Source: Enemella dayhoffiae (GTDB lineage: Bacteria > Actinomycetota > Actinomycetes > Propionibacteriales > Propionibacteriaceae). From it: DNA of 64,000 bases. The notes beneath the pieces are model-generated. The model did not search any database, had not been told where the DNA came from, and saw only the letters and a program-made list of their open reading frames with translations. This document shows positions 55,839 to 64,000 of the stretch, in pieces. The DNA lies in the NCBI RefSeq assembly GCF_002250625.1, contig NZ_NMVQ01000047.1, positions 82,118-146,117 on the forward strand, in the 5' to 3' direction. The first letter of the stretch is position 1. The number at the start of each line of letters is the position of its first letter. A program made the position numbers and the translations under genes.

Positions 55839-56672
55839 GTGGCGGTGACTGCTGTGCCATCGAGTGACCGGGGGCGTTATCGCTCGCGTACCCACCGGGT
55901 CGCGCGGTTCGTCGCCCAGCAGCTGATGCTGAAGCCGGCCGTCTGGACACTCGTCGACGTGCAGGTGCACGGCAGGGAGCGGCTGAAGGATCTGGCTGAC
56001 CCCTACATCGTGGTGTCCAACCACTCCTCGCACCTGGACTGCCCGCTGATCATCGGTTCCCTGCCGCGCCGGTTGTCCAAGCACCTGGCCACCGGGGCGG
56101 CGGCCGACTATTTCTTCGAGTCGTGGTGGCGGCGAGCGCCGACCTCGCTGTTCTTCAACGCGTTCCCCGTGGAACGCGGGTTCAGCCAGCGCCAACGCGG
56201 TGAGCGGGGCTCACGGGCCCGCGGCATGTCCGGACACCTGCTGAACGACGGCGTACCCCTGCTGCTGTTCCCCGAGGGCACGCGCTCGCGGACCAAGGCG
56301 ATGGGCAACTTCACCCCCGGGGTGGCGGCGCTGTGCATCTCGCGCAACGTGCCCTGTCTGCCGGTGGCGATCGTCGGGGCCGCTCTGGCGATGCCGCGGG
56401 GGAACACCCTCCCGTCCTGGGGACGCCGGCCGGTGCACGTGGTGTTCGGTGACCCGATGTGGGCCGAGCCGGGTGAGACCGCCCGCCACTTCTCCGACCG
56501 GATCGCGGCGCACATCCGCGAGCTGCACGACACCACCGCGTTGGCCGTCGGGCTGCCGCGGATGAACGACTATGAACAGGCCGCACTGGCCAATTGCACC
56601 GCCGAGGGTGAACCGATCCCCGGTGACGCGGACGATCGGCACGGCAACGACAACGGGATGGAGCAGCGATGA
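55839..56672 (+). CDS. 1-acyl-glycerol-3-phosphate acyltransferase family (PlsC-like)
   Basis: 277 residues from a GTG. Acyltransferase block I SNHSSHLDCPLI (His-x4-Asp), block III LFPEGTRSRTKAMG and block IV PCLPVAIVG. N-terminal basic/hydrophobic part could attach to the membrane. Substrate uncertain: lysophosphatidate or dihydroxyacetone phosphate; the overlap (ATGA) with the ether-lipid synthase gene suggests the latter. Confidence 0.85.
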   Translation: MAVTAVPSSDRGRYRSRTHRVARFVAQQLMLKPAVWTLVDVQVHGRERLKDLADPYIVVSNHSSHLDCPLIIGSLPRRLSKHLATGAAADYFFESWWRRAPTSLFFNAFPVERGFSQRQRGERGSRARGMSGHLLNDGVPLLLFPEGTRSRTKAMGNFTPGVAALCISRNVPCLPVAIVGAALAMPRGNTLPSWGRRPVHVVFGDPMWAEPGETARHFSDRIAAHIRELHDTTALAVGLPRMNDYEQAALANCTAEGEPIPGDADDRHGNDNGMEQR

Positions 56673-58384
56673 ACGGCGTCAAGCACATGAAGTGGTGGGG
56701 CTGGGGTGTCGAGGGCATCGCCTTCCACCACGAGGACAAGCCCAACTTCGCCCCCTTCGTGCTGGAGAAGGTCGGCCTCGACGTGAACGCCCCCTCCGGA
56801 CGCCCGCCCACCTTCGACGAGATCGAGGTGCCCGCCTCCCAGCTCGGTGAGCAGCTGCGCGGCGAACTCGTCGGCGCACTCGGTGAGAAGTACGTCGTCA
56901 CCGAGCACATGGATCGTGTGGTGCACACCTTCGGCAAGTCGGTCCGCGACCTGGTCCGGATGCGGCGCAACCAGCTGAAGCGGATCCCCGATGTGGTCGT
57001 CTATCCCGCCGATGAGGATCAGGTACGCCAGGTCGTCGACGCGGCGGTCGCCGCGGACGCGGTGCTGATCCCGTTCGGCGGCGGCTCCAACATCGTCGGC
57101 GCGCTGGAGCCGCTGGCCGGCGAGACCCGCCAGATCGTGTCGCTGGACCTGGGCCGGTTGAACAAGGTTCTCGAGATCGACGAGGAGTCCGGGCTCGCCC
57201 GGATCCAGGCCGGCGCCCTCGGCCCGGCGCTGGAGGAGCAGCTGAATCGCCGTGGCTGGACGATGGGACACTTCCCCGACTCGTTCACCCACTCGACGCT
57301 CGGCGGCTGGATCGCCACCCGCTCCTCGGGCATGCAGTCCGACAAGTACGGCGACATCGGCGACGTCACCCGCGGCCTGCGGATGGTGCAGCCGGGTGCG
57401 GTGCTGGTGCTGAACCCGTTGCCGGCGACCTCCACCGGGCCGAGCGTGCGGGAGATGATCCTGGGCTCCGAGGGACGGCTCGGCGTGATCACCGAGGCGT
57501 GGGTGAACGTGCACCGACTGCCTGAGGAACGGGTGATCCTGGCCTACTTCTTCCCCACCTGGTCGAAGGGTCTGCGCGCGATGCAGGCGATCAGCAAGTC
57601 CGACGCCCAGGTGATCGTGGCCCGGATCTCCGATGACCGGGAGACCGCGTTTTCCTTCTCCACGCAGAAGAAGCAGTCCGGGGTGAAGAAATATGCCACC
57701 GAGGCGATCTTCAAGCTGCTGCAGCGTCGCGGTTGGGACCTTGACAAGCTGTGCATGTCGTTCATCGGCTTCGAGGGGACCAAGGCCCACGTCGCCCGGC
57801 AGAAGCAGCTGGTCAAGGAGATCGTCACCGAGCACGGCGGCATGGTGGTCGGCAAGGGCCCGGGTGCGCTGTATGACCAGAAGAAGTTCGACACCCCCTA
57901 TCTGCGCGACTTCCTGCTGGACCGCGGCGCGGCGGCCGACGTGTCGGAGACCGCGGCCCCCTACTCGAAGCTGGAAACCCTATACGACAACACCATTGCG
58001 GCCGCCGAGGAGGCGATGGCCGAGGTGGGCTGCAACGGCTACATCATGTGCCACCTGTCGCACAACTATCACTCCGGAGCCTGCCTCTATTTCACGTTCG
58101 CGATCGCCGACGATTCCGAACAGGTGCTGGAAAAGTACGATCACGTGAAGCGCGCCATCCAGCAGTCGTTCATCGACAGCCACGGCACGCTGTCGCACCA
58201 CCACGGGGTGGGACTGGAGCACGCCCCGTGGATGGCCCAGGACATCTCGCCGGCCGGTGAGCGGATGATCCGGGAACTGTTCGACGCGGTCGACCCGAAG
58301 GGGAACCTGAACCCAGGAAAGGTCGTGCACGAAGGAAAGCCGGGGATCACCGTGATCTCGGCCGACCACGAGACGGTTGACTGA
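56669..58384 (+). CDS. agpS: Alkyldihydroxyacetonephosphate synthase-like flavoenzyme
   Basis: 571 residues, ATG overlapping the acyltransferase stop. N-terminal MKWWGWG is typical of AGPS. FAD domain: VVVYPADEDQVRQVVDAAV, IPFGGGSNIVGAL, GWTMGHFPDSFTHSTLGGWI, RSSGMQSDKYGD; C-terminal HLSHNYHSGACLYFTF with the His cluster and SFIDSHGTLSHHHGVG. Exchanges the acyl chain of acyl-DHAP for a fatty alcohol, the first step to ether lipids. Confidence 0.9.
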   Translation: MNGVKHMKWWGWGVEGIAFHHEDKPNFAPFVLEKVGLDVNAPSGRPPTFDEIEVPASQLGEQLRGELVGALGEKYVVTEHMDRVVHTFGKSVRDLVRMRRNQLKRIPDVVVYPADEDQVRQVVDAAVAADAVLIPFGGGSNIVGALEPLAGETRQIVSLDLGRLNKVLEIDEESGLARIQAGALGPALEEQLNRRGWTMGHFPDSFTHSTLGGWIATRSSGMQSDKYGDIGDVTRGLRMVQPGAVLVLNPLPATSTGPSVREMILGSEGRLGVITEAWVNVHRLPEERVILAYFFPTWSKGLRAMQAISKSDAQVIVARISDDRETAFSFSTQKKQSGVKKYATEAIFKLLQRRGWDLDKLCMSFIGFEGTKAHVARQKQLVKEIVTEHGGMVVGKGPGALYDQKKFDTPYLRDFLLDRGAAADVSETAAPYSKLETLYDNTIAAAEEAMAEVGCNGYIMCHLSHNYHSGACLYFTFAIADDSEQVLEKYDHVKRAIQQSFIDSHGTLSHHHGVGLEHAPWMAQDISPAGERMIRELFDAVDPKGNLNPGKVVHEGKPGITVISADHETVD

Positions 58385-58772
58385 GACGATCCGGCTGGCC
58401 GGGCCCGACAATGCGGCAGCCGCGGCCCGGCTCGAGCAGACGATCACCGTTCCAGCGTTCGCCCACATCTTCCCGCCGGAGCGATTCCCCTTTCCCGACC
58501 AGGAGGTCCGGGCCACGTGGGAACGCGAACTGAGCGACCCGGCGTACGCCTGTTGGTGGGCCGAGCGGGAGCGGGATCGGGCGCTGGAAACCGTGGCGGA
58601 ATTAGGCCACGATCACGCCCTGTTGTGGGTGCTCGCCGAGAACCCCCGGGCACGCGCCTTCTATGCCCGTCAGGGCTGGCGGCCCGATGGCGTGACCGGG
58701 GTCACTGAATATCCCCCGCACCCGCGGAAGCTGCGCTACCGGCTGCAGCTCACCGGCGCGCAACGATCATGA
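58377..58772 (+). pseudogene. GNAT acetyltransferase with internal deletion
   Basis: 131 residues from a TTG overlapping the agpS stop. N-terminal strand/helix (ETIRLAGPDNAAAAARLEQT, IFPPERFPF) and the C-terminal GNAT end (HALLWVLAENPRARAFYARQ, GWRPDG) are clear. The central part, including the acetyl-CoA loop (Arg/Gln-x-x-Gly-x-Gly/Ala), is missing between WWAERERD and RALETVAELGH. Usual length is about 170. In-frame deletion likely; cannot bind CoA normally. Confidence 0.7.
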
Positions 58773-58826
58773 CCGGATCGGGGCCGTATTCCTCTCCGGA
58801 TGATGAGGTGCCGATCTGGTCATGAT
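58766..58826. terminator. Bidirectional hairpin between convergent genes
   Basis: 16-bp arms (ATCATGACCGGATCGG and its near complement, 15 of 16 pairs) around a 29-nt loop, between the GNAT remnant and the leftward LysR gene. No U run. Confidence 0.55.
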
Positions 58827-59731
58827 CACTGCGCGATGTCGGCCGCGGTGGCGGTGAGCTCGGCGAGCACCGCGCGCACCGCCCGGCGTACGGCCCGCTC
58901 GGGGTGCACCAACGCCTCGACGTGACGGCGCAGGCGTACGTCCGTCACCGGGACCAGCACCAGGCCCGGCACCCGGTGCAGGGCGGTGGCATAGCGCGGC
59001 AGCAGGGCGACCCCGTGCCCCGCGGCGACCAGCCGCTCGGCGAGCGGGAAGCTCACCGAGCGGTGCACCACCTCGGCCGGACGACCGGCCAACACGGACA
59101 GCCCGACCAGGATCCGGTCGAGCGGAAACCCTTCTGGTACGCCAATCCAGCGCTCCCCGATCACTTCGGCGGCGCGTACGCCGGATCGTCCGGCAAGCGG
59201 ATGGTCGCTGGAGAGGGCCACGTCGACGGGTTCGGTGAACAGCGGATGCACCGCCACCGACGCTCGCCCGGCCGGGATCGAATCATCGCCACGGTGAGCG
59301 ATCACGATGTCGCAGTGCGCCGTGGCCGCCGCGAAGTCGCCGGTGGACACGTCGTGATCGACCAACTCCATCGACAGGTCCGACAACCGGCCCAGCCGGC
59401 GCAACAACCCCGGCAGCAGCAGCTCCCCGGCCGAATGGAAGGTGGCCAGTCGTACGCTCCCCCGCTCAGCCTGCTGCCAGTCGGCCCACTCGGCGTCCAA
59501 CTCAGCCAGCGCCACACCCACCCGGAGGGAGGCGGCGGCCAGGGCCTGCCCGGCATCGGTCAGGCGTACCCCGCGGCCGAACCGCTCGACCAGGGTGGTC
59601 CCGACCGAGCGCTGCAACGCCTTGAGCTGTTGGGAAACCGCGCTCGGCGTACGCCCGGTCGCGTATGCCGCCTCGGTGACCGAGCCGTGATCGGCCAGAG
59701 CACGAAGCACCTCGAGCTGTCCCAGATCCAT
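58826..59731 (-). CDS. LysR-family transcriptional regulator
   Basis: 301 residues. N-terminal winged HTH (LEVLRALADHGSVTEAAYAT, PSAVSQQLKALQRSVG, RFGRGVRLTDAGQAL) and periplasmic-binding-like effector domain (FHSAGELLLPGLLRRLG). Divergent from the EamA exporter gene across a TGTAG-N5-CTACA palindrome, so it probably controls that gene and itself. Effector unknown. Confidence 0.9.
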   Translation of the reverse strand: MDLGQLEVLRALADHGSVTEAAYATGRTPSAVSQQLKALQRSVGTTLVERFGRGVRLTDAGQALAAASLRVGVALAELDAEWADWQQAERGSVRLATFHSAGELLLPGLLRRLGRLSDLSMELVDHDVSTGDFAAATAHCDIVIAHRGDDSIPAGRASVAVHPLFTEPVDVALSSDHPLAGRSGVRAAEVIGERWIGVPEGFPLDRILVGLSVLAGRPAEVVHRSVSFPLAERLVAAGHGVALLPRYATALHRVPGLVLVPVTDVRLRRHVEALVHPERAVRRAVRAVLAELTATAADIAQ

Positions 59732-59744
59732 GTAGGGAAACTAC
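59730..59744. promoter_or_regulatory. Probable LysR operator
   Basis: TGTAG-GGAAA-CTACA, a 15-bp palindrome of the LysR T-N11-A class, overlapping the LysR start codon in the divergent interval. Confidence 0.6.
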
Positions 59745-59803
59745 ATCGTCAGTGTAAAAGAATGTGATTGTACTTCAGGGTTCTGGATTGCAGGATAGGA
59801 CGC

Positions 59804-60727
59804 GTGTCGACTCGGGAGAAGTTGCTGGCCGGGCTGGTGGCCGTGCTGTGGGGGCTGAATTTCCCGGCCACGGCGCTTGCCCTGCAGCACTATCCGCCCA
59901 TGCTGGCGGCCTGCCTGCGGTTCACGCTGCTGCTGATCCCGACGCTGCTGTTCATCCCACGGCCGCAGATCAAGTGGCGCTGGCTGCTCGGCACCGGGTT
60001 CGGACTCGGGGTGCTGCAGTTCGCCTTCCTCTACGTGGCGATGGTGGCCGGGATGCCGGCCGGGCTGGCCTCGGTGGTACTGCAGTCCTCGGCCCCGTTC
60101 ACCGTCCTGCTGGCCGGGATCTTTCTGCGTGAACGGCTTTCCCGGCAACAACTGATCGGCGTGCTGATCGCCGTCGGTGGACTCGCGGTGATCGCCTGGC
60201 ACCGCGCGCACGCCGCCGCGCTGCTCCCGGTGCTGCTCACGCTGTGCGGCGGTCTGGGCTGGGCGATCGGCAACCTCTGCTCGCGTCAGGCCAAGGCGCC
60301 GAAACCGATCCAGCTGACCTTCTGGATGGCGATCGTGCCGCCGGTGCCGATGCTGATCCTGTCGCTGATCTTCGAGGGCCCGACGCGGATCACCGGCGCC
60401 CTGGGCACCGCCTTCACCCCGGCCGCGCTGCCGGCCAACCTCGGCCTGCTCTACATCGTGGTCTGCGCCTCGATCCTCGGTTACGGGATCTGGAACAGCC
60501 TGATGTCGCGACACCCGTCCAGTCAGGTCGCCCCCTGGTCGATGCTGGTGCCGGTGGTCGGCGTCCTCTCGAGCTGGCTCGCCTTCGGCGAGGTACCGGC
60601 CGTGGTCGAACTGCTTGGCGGCTGCCTGGTCGTCGGAGGCGTGCTCTATGCCTCGCTCCGGTTGCGGCGCCGCCGACGCTCACGCTTATCGGTCAATTGT
60701 CCCGCGTCCCCAACTGGGGGAGCGTGA
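59804..60727 (+). CDS. EamA-family (DMT) transporter
   Basis: 307 residues from a GTG. Ten hydrophobic helices in two EamA repeats (LAGLVAVLWGLNFPATALAL; LASVVLQSSAPFTVLLAGIF; later SQVAPWSMLVPVVGVLSSWL and FGE). Metabolite exporter family (amino acids, purines and others). Probable target of the divergent LysR regulator. Basic C-terminal tail. The 3' end carries the left arm of a 15-bp inverted repeat. Confidence 0.88.
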   Translation: MSTREKLLAGLVAVLWGLNFPATALALQHYPPMLAACLRFTLLLIPTLLFIPRPQIKWRWLLGTGFGLGVLQFAFLYVAMVAGMPAGLASVVLQSSAPFTVLLAGIFLRERLSRQQLIGVLIAVGGLAVIAWHRAHAAALLPVLLTLCGGLGWAIGNLCSRQAKAPKPIQLTFWMAIVPPVPMLILSLIFEGPTRITGALGTAFTPAALPANLGLLYIVVCASILGYGIWNSLMSRHPSSQVAPWSMLVPVVGVLSSWLAFGEVPAVVELLGGCLVVGGVLYASLRLRRRRRSRLSVNCPASPTGGA

Positions 60728-60750
60728 AAGCTGAGCGATAAGCGTGAGCG
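60677..60750. terminator. 15-bp inverted repeat at a convergent gene end
   Basis: CGCTCACGCTTATCG at 60677-60691 and its exact complement at 60736-60750, 44-nt loop with a smaller inner hairpin (TCCCC/GGGGA). One arm is inside the EamA coding end. Bidirectional terminator or remnant of inverted insertion ends. Confidence 0.55.
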
Positions 60751-60765
60751 GGGAGGTCAGGCGGC

Positions 60766-61595
60766 CTACCGGCCTGCCAGCTGGTCGGCCAACTGAACCG
60801 TCCGCTGGTGCAGCCGCACCATCGCCGGGTCGAGAAAGGTGCCGTCCTCGAGCAGCACGACGCCCGATCCGGTCTCCGTCGCACCGGCCAGCGCGGCCAG
60901 GGCCCGCCTCGCCCGGTCCACCCGCTCGGGCGAGGGGGTGAACGCACGGCGCACCGTGGCGATCTGGCGCGGGTGGATCACGGTGCGTCCGACGAACCCC
61001 AGGTCGGCCAGGTGTCGGGTGCTGGCCAGCAGTCCTTCCGCATCGCCCACGTCGGTGTACGCCGCCCCCAGCGGTGGGGGCAGCCCGGCGGCCCGAGCGG
61101 CCACCACCAGCGAGGTGCGGATCTGGTCGAGGGCCACCTCTCCGCTCAGCCCGAGATCACTGCGCAGATCGGCCTCCCCCAGCCCGACCCCCGCGGCACC
61201 GGGCACCCGGGCCAGGGCGGACAACTGTTCGACCCCAGCAGCCGACTCGACGAGCAGGTGCAGCGCGCGGCCGGGCACCTGTTTCGCCATCGCCTCGACC
61301 GCCGCGGCCGACTCGCACTTGGGCAGGCGTACGCCCACCTGCGGCGGCAACGCGGCGACCGCCGCCAGATCCTCCGCGTGCCACGGGGTGCCTGGGCGTT
61401 GACCCGCACCTGGGTGGGCAGACCGTCGCCGATCGCAATCGCCTGCTCCAGCAGGGATCGCACGCGCTCCTTGGCGGTCGATGCGACGGCGTCCTCGAGG
61501 TCGAGAATCACCTCGTCGGCCCCGGAGGCGTACGCCTTGGCGAAGCGCTCGGGGCGATCGGCCGGGGCGTACAGGGCGGTGATCACCAACCTCAC
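60766..61595 (-). pseudogene. CitE-like (HpcH/HpaI family) lyase, frameshifted
   Basis: N-terminal part from GTG 61595 (LVITALYAPADRPERFAKAY, ADEVILDLEDAV, VRVNAQAP) and C-terminal part (WHAEDLAAVAALPPQVGVRL, PKCESA, GEADLRSDLG, FVGRTVIHPRQI) are in different frames. They join if one base is added in the C run at 61385-61388 (GGGG on the plus strand), giving A-P-P-W. Intact family length about 275. Citrate/malyl-CoA lyase beta-subunit fold. Real decay or a sequencing error in the homopolymer. Confidence 0.8.
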
Positions 61596-62125
61596 CGGAT
61601 CACCCCCTGAGATCGCAGCTCCGCGATCTCGCCCTCCTCGAGACCCAGCTCGGAGAGCAGCTGATCGGTGTCGGCTCCGTGTCCGCGTCCGGTGAACCGC
61701 ACGGCACCCTGTCCCTCGCTCATCCGGAACAGCACGTTCTGCATGGCCAGTTCGCCCAGGTCAGGATCCTCCATCCGCAGGATCGTACCGAGTGCGTTGT
61801 ACTGCGGGTCCGCCACGATGTCCCCGGCCTCGTAGACCGGCGCGACCGCCGCGTGGACCCGCTCGAACTCGGCCACCACCGTCGCCTCGTCGTGTCGGCC
61901 CACCCAGTCGGCGACCGCGGCGTCGAGTTCGTCGACGTGCTGCACGCGCCCTGCCCCGGTCGCGAACCAGGGCTCTGTCACCACGTCCTCGCGACCCACC
62001 AGCCGCATCACCCGTTCGGCGATCGACTGCGACGAGGTGGAGACGGCCAGCCACCGCCCGTCGCGGGTGCGGTAGAGGTTGCGGGGGGCGTTGTTGGCCG
62101 ACCGGTTACCGGTGCGGGGTTGCAC
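61592..62125 (-). pseudogene. CaiB/BaiF CoA-transferase, C-terminal remnant
   Basis: 177 residues; family members have about 400. The remnant begins at QPRTGNRSANNAPRNLYRTR, a mid-protein landmark of family III CoA transferases, and continues to the normal end (VYEAGDIVADPQY). A stop codon lies in frame three codons upstream, so the N-terminal half with the catalytic Asp is gone. The break at about 62126 adjoins a MarR/SDR module that looks unrelated. GTGA overlap with the CitE-like gene suggests the two formed one degradative operon. Confidence 0.8.
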
Positions 62126-62159
62126 GGTCCATCAGGTCGCATGATGTGGCTTCGCGGGG

Positions 62160-62603
62160 TCAGGTGCTGGCGCTTCTGGCGTGTTGCCAGAGGACGCGCA
62201 AGTGCTTCCGGATCGCGTTGCGTTCACCGAAGTTGAGCGGCGCAAGCAGGTCGTCTTCCAGCGCACTGGTTGCGGCGGCGAGTTTGGTGGCCGCCTTGGT
62301 TCCGGCCGTGGTGAGGGCGATGACGCGCCGTCGCCGATCGCCAGGGTCGTCGCCGCGTTGGATCAACCCGCGTTCCTCCAGCGCCGCCATTATCGGTCCC
62401 ATGTTGCGTGGGTCAACCAGCACCACCTGGGCCAGCGCGGTGACTCCGAGCGGCCCGGTTGCGTGGAGGGTGAGCAGGACGGCGTGATGGTGTGGGGTGA
62501 GATCGTGCTCGGCGAGCACGGCCATCCAGGACCGGGCGGCGAGCACCCCAAGTTGGGACAGCAGAAACCCGACCGAGGATTCGAACGGTGCATCCGAGGT
62601 CAT
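62160..62603 (-). CDS. MarR-family regulator
   Basis: 147 residues. Winged HTH: LTPHHHAVLLTLHATGPLG, LAQVVLVDPRNMGPIMAALE, RGLIQRGDDPGDRRRRVIAL. Divergent from the SDR gene with 48 bp between, so it probably represses that gene in response to a small molecule. The interval is AT-richer and full of CATG/ATGA repeats that could hold the operator. Confidence 0.9.
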   Translation of the reverse strand: MTSDAPFESSVGFLLSQLGVLAARSWMAVLAEHDLTPHHHAVLLTLHATGPLGVTALAQVVLVDPRNMGPIMAALEERGLIQRGDDPGDRRRRVIALTTAGTKAATKLAAATSALEDDLLAPLNFGERNAIRKHLRVLWQHARSAST

Positions 62604-62651
62604 GAACCCACTCTACTTGATGACACTCATGTGGCATGATATTCATGCTTC

Positions 62652-63488
62652 ATGACTGTTCTCATCACTGGCGCTACGAGCGGAATCGGCCTGGCGACTG
62701 CGTCCCTGCTCGCCCGCCAGGGCCGCGACGTGGCGCTGGTAGGGCGATCCGAGCAGACCACGGCGGCGGCAGCGGCGACGGTCCGCAGCAACGGGGCGAC
62801 GGCCGGAGTGTCGTGGTACGCCACCGATCTCGCCTACCCAGCGCGAGTGATCGCACTGGCTCGCAGAGTGGCCTCAGATCATCACAGGCTCGACGGTTTG
62901 ATCCTGTGCGCCGCAGTGTCGAGCCCCGACCACGCGGCGACCGACGGCATCGACACCACCCTCGCGGTCAATCATCTGGCACCCGTGCTGCTGACTCGAC
63001 TCCTCGACGAGCACGTCGCCGGCGGCCGGATCGTTCAACTAGCTTCCTCACGGCACGGCTCGGCAGGTCCGTTCGATCCGGCGGTCTTCGATCCGGCCGC
63101 GCCGACATCGGGCATCCGCCGCTACGAAGCGACCAAACTACTGAACCTGCTGCACGCCTCCGCCCGCCTGCGCCATTCGCATGTCACGCCCGCAGAGATG
63201 ATCGACCCGGGCTTCGTGCGTACCGGCCTAGGTCGCCATGCCCGCGGCGTTCTCCGTCTCCTACTCACGGTGACCCGCCCGTTCCAGACCTCACCCGAGA
63301 TTCCCGCCCGTCTCATCGCCGACCGTCTCGCCGCCAGCGACTTCCAAGACGGGGCATATCTCGGACCCAAAGGCCCGGCAAAGAAGGCGGCGAACGCACG
63401 AGACGCGGCAGCAGCCAGCCGGGCCTGGGAATGGACCGACGACCTACTCACACCATGGACCGGAAACCAACAGAAGGGAATGTCATGA
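62652..63488 (+). CDS. Short-chain dehydrogenase/reductase
   Basis: 278 residues. VLITGATSGIGLATASLL, then LILCAAVSSPDHAATDG in place of NNAG, IVQLASSRHG (Ser) and RRYEATKLL (Tyr-x-x-x-Lys), PAEMIDPGFVRTGLG. Resembles retinol-dehydrogenase-like or light-dependent-reductase-like SDRs. Likely target of the divergent MarR protein and coupled to the next gene (ATGA). Confidence 0.87.
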   Translation: MTVLITGATSGIGLATASLLARQGRDVALVGRSEQTTAAAAATVRSNGATAGVSWYATDLAYPARVIALARRVASDHHRLDGLILCAAVSSPDHAATDGIDTTLAVNHLAPVLLTRLLDEHVAGGRIVQLASSRHGSAGPFDPAVFDPAAPTSGIRRYEATKLLNLLHASARLRHSHVTPAEMIDPGFVRTGLGRHARGVLRLLLTVTRPFQTSPEIPARLIADRLAASDFQDGAYLGPKGPAKKAANARDAAAASRAWEWTDDLLTPWTGNQQKGMS

Positions 63489-63802
63489 AGAAGAAAGTCC
63501 TCCTTGTCGGACGGAATCAGTGGGTCGTCGACGGCGCGAAACGAGAACTCGACTCCAAGAGCCTCACCATCCTCGGCGCACTGACCATCACCGACGTCAA
63601 CCGCGTGTTAACACAGCACGACATCGACCACGTCTTCATCGGGCCGGGCCTCGACCTCGAGATCCGACTGGCAGCGACCCGCGCCGTTTTCGCTCGCAAT
63701 GTCTACACAACCGTGCACCTCAAAGACCACTCCACCGGCCCCGAGGGCGGCCTGGACTTTGTCCGCGCCATCCTGCACGGCCTCGCCGAACTCGATAAGT
63801 AA
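63485..63802 (+). CDS. Small Rossmann-like protein
   Basis: 105 residues, ATG overlapping the SDR stop, after AGAAGGGAATGTC. Begins KKKVLLVGRNQWVVDGAKRE and has IDHVFIGPGLDLEIRLAATR, an alternating strand/helix pattern like a receiver or NAD-binding half domain, without clear phospho-acceptor or GxGxxG. Conserved downstream of SDR genes is my guess only. Function unknown. Confidence 0.65.
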   Translation: MKKKVLLVGRNQWVVDGAKRELDSKSLTILGALTITDVNRVLTQHDIDHVFIGPGLDLEIRLAATRAVFARNVYTTVHLKDHSTGPEGGLDFVRAILHGLAELDK

Positions 63803-63931
63803 TTTCCACTGGCCCTGCGCGCCCGTCGGGATCTCCCGTCAGGGAGGCGAATCCGCTCATCGCCTCGGCGAGCGGGGACTGTCGCAGGAACGGTGTAAGT
63901 GGCTCTACCGCCCGGATGGGCGAGAGGAGTC
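63803..63931 (+). promoter_or_regulatory. Leader region with hairpins before the last gene
   Basis: Contains CCGCTC/GAGCGG and GCCC-GGAT-GGGC stems and ends in AGAGGAG. The density of short stems could be a structured 5' leader, but I could not match it to a known riboswitch class. It may just be GC-rich intergenic DNA with a promoter. Confidence 0.3.
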
Positions 63932-64000
63932 ATGATGACCGACACACTGGTGGGCATGAGCCCACCGAGCCCGGCTGCGGCCGGCGATGCCGAGGACCGC
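63932..64000 (+). CDS. Start of an unidentified gene, partial
   Basis: ATG ATG after GAGAGGAG; MTDTLVGMSPPSPAAAGDAE and on to the window edge. Too short to identify: 22-23 residues, disordered N-terminus. Confidence 0.5.
   Translation, partial: MMTDTLVGMSPPSPAAAGDAEDR

Overview
High-GC DNA from an actinobacterium. Tad/Flp pilus genes, an HemY-type porphyrin oxidase, cobyric acid synthase and a GGCTTCGAC(A/G)GGCTCAGCC repeat point to the Propionibacteriales, but the genus cannot be fixed from the window. About 44.2 kb of the 64 kb is one apparently complete siphovirus prophage; the rest is host chromosome.

Layout. (1) 1-545, minus strand: downstream end of a host tad operon (two TadE-type pseudopilins) and the last 25 codons of a Flp pilin gene. 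(2) 538-44715: prophage inserted inside that pilin gene. Left to right: serine integrase beside attL; a leftward lysogeny operon (repressor, a 353-residue unknown, a four-helix membrane protein, ImmA-like protease, lipoprotein, DUF3263-like protein); a divergent operator region; a rightward early/replication region (Cro-like, RuvC-like, DUF2303, PD-(D/E)XK exonuclease, SSB-like protein, PrimPol, J-domain protein, C5 methyltransferase, helicase/primase) ending in an iteron-rich likely origin; HNH and terminase; head genes with a protease-scaffold fusion; tail genes with a -1 frameshift, tape measure, fibres; lysis genes (collagen-like membrane protein, three-part endolysin, holin); then a short leftward set (small protein, HTH protein, HicA-like protein) next to attR. 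(3) 44693-49591, minus strand: the first 45 codons of the split flp gene, then tadC, tadB, tadA, cpaE and cpaB, joined by 4-bp GTGA overlaps between cpaE and tadC. (4) 49826-64000: host genes: an Rrf2 regulator with an iron-centre repair protein (nitrosative stress), hemY, cobQ, endonuclease IV, an SDR-PlsC-AgpS group suggesting ether-lipid synthesis, LysR/EamA pair, decayed citE and CaiB-type genes, a MarR/SDR module and the start of a further gene.

How it fits together. The pilus operon would read cpaB-cpaE-tadA-tadB-tadC-flp-tadE-tadE. Integration cuts flp between its Leu and Ala codons in the hydrophobic helix and puts 44 kb between the assembly genes and the minor pilins, so a lysogen should be pilus-negative and excision should restore the gene. 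The repressor operon probably also expresses accessory genes in the lysogen; the 353-residue protein plus membrane protein pair is the best candidate for an undescribed phage-exclusion system. Phage replication appears to rely on the host polymerase: no phage DNA polymerase was seen.
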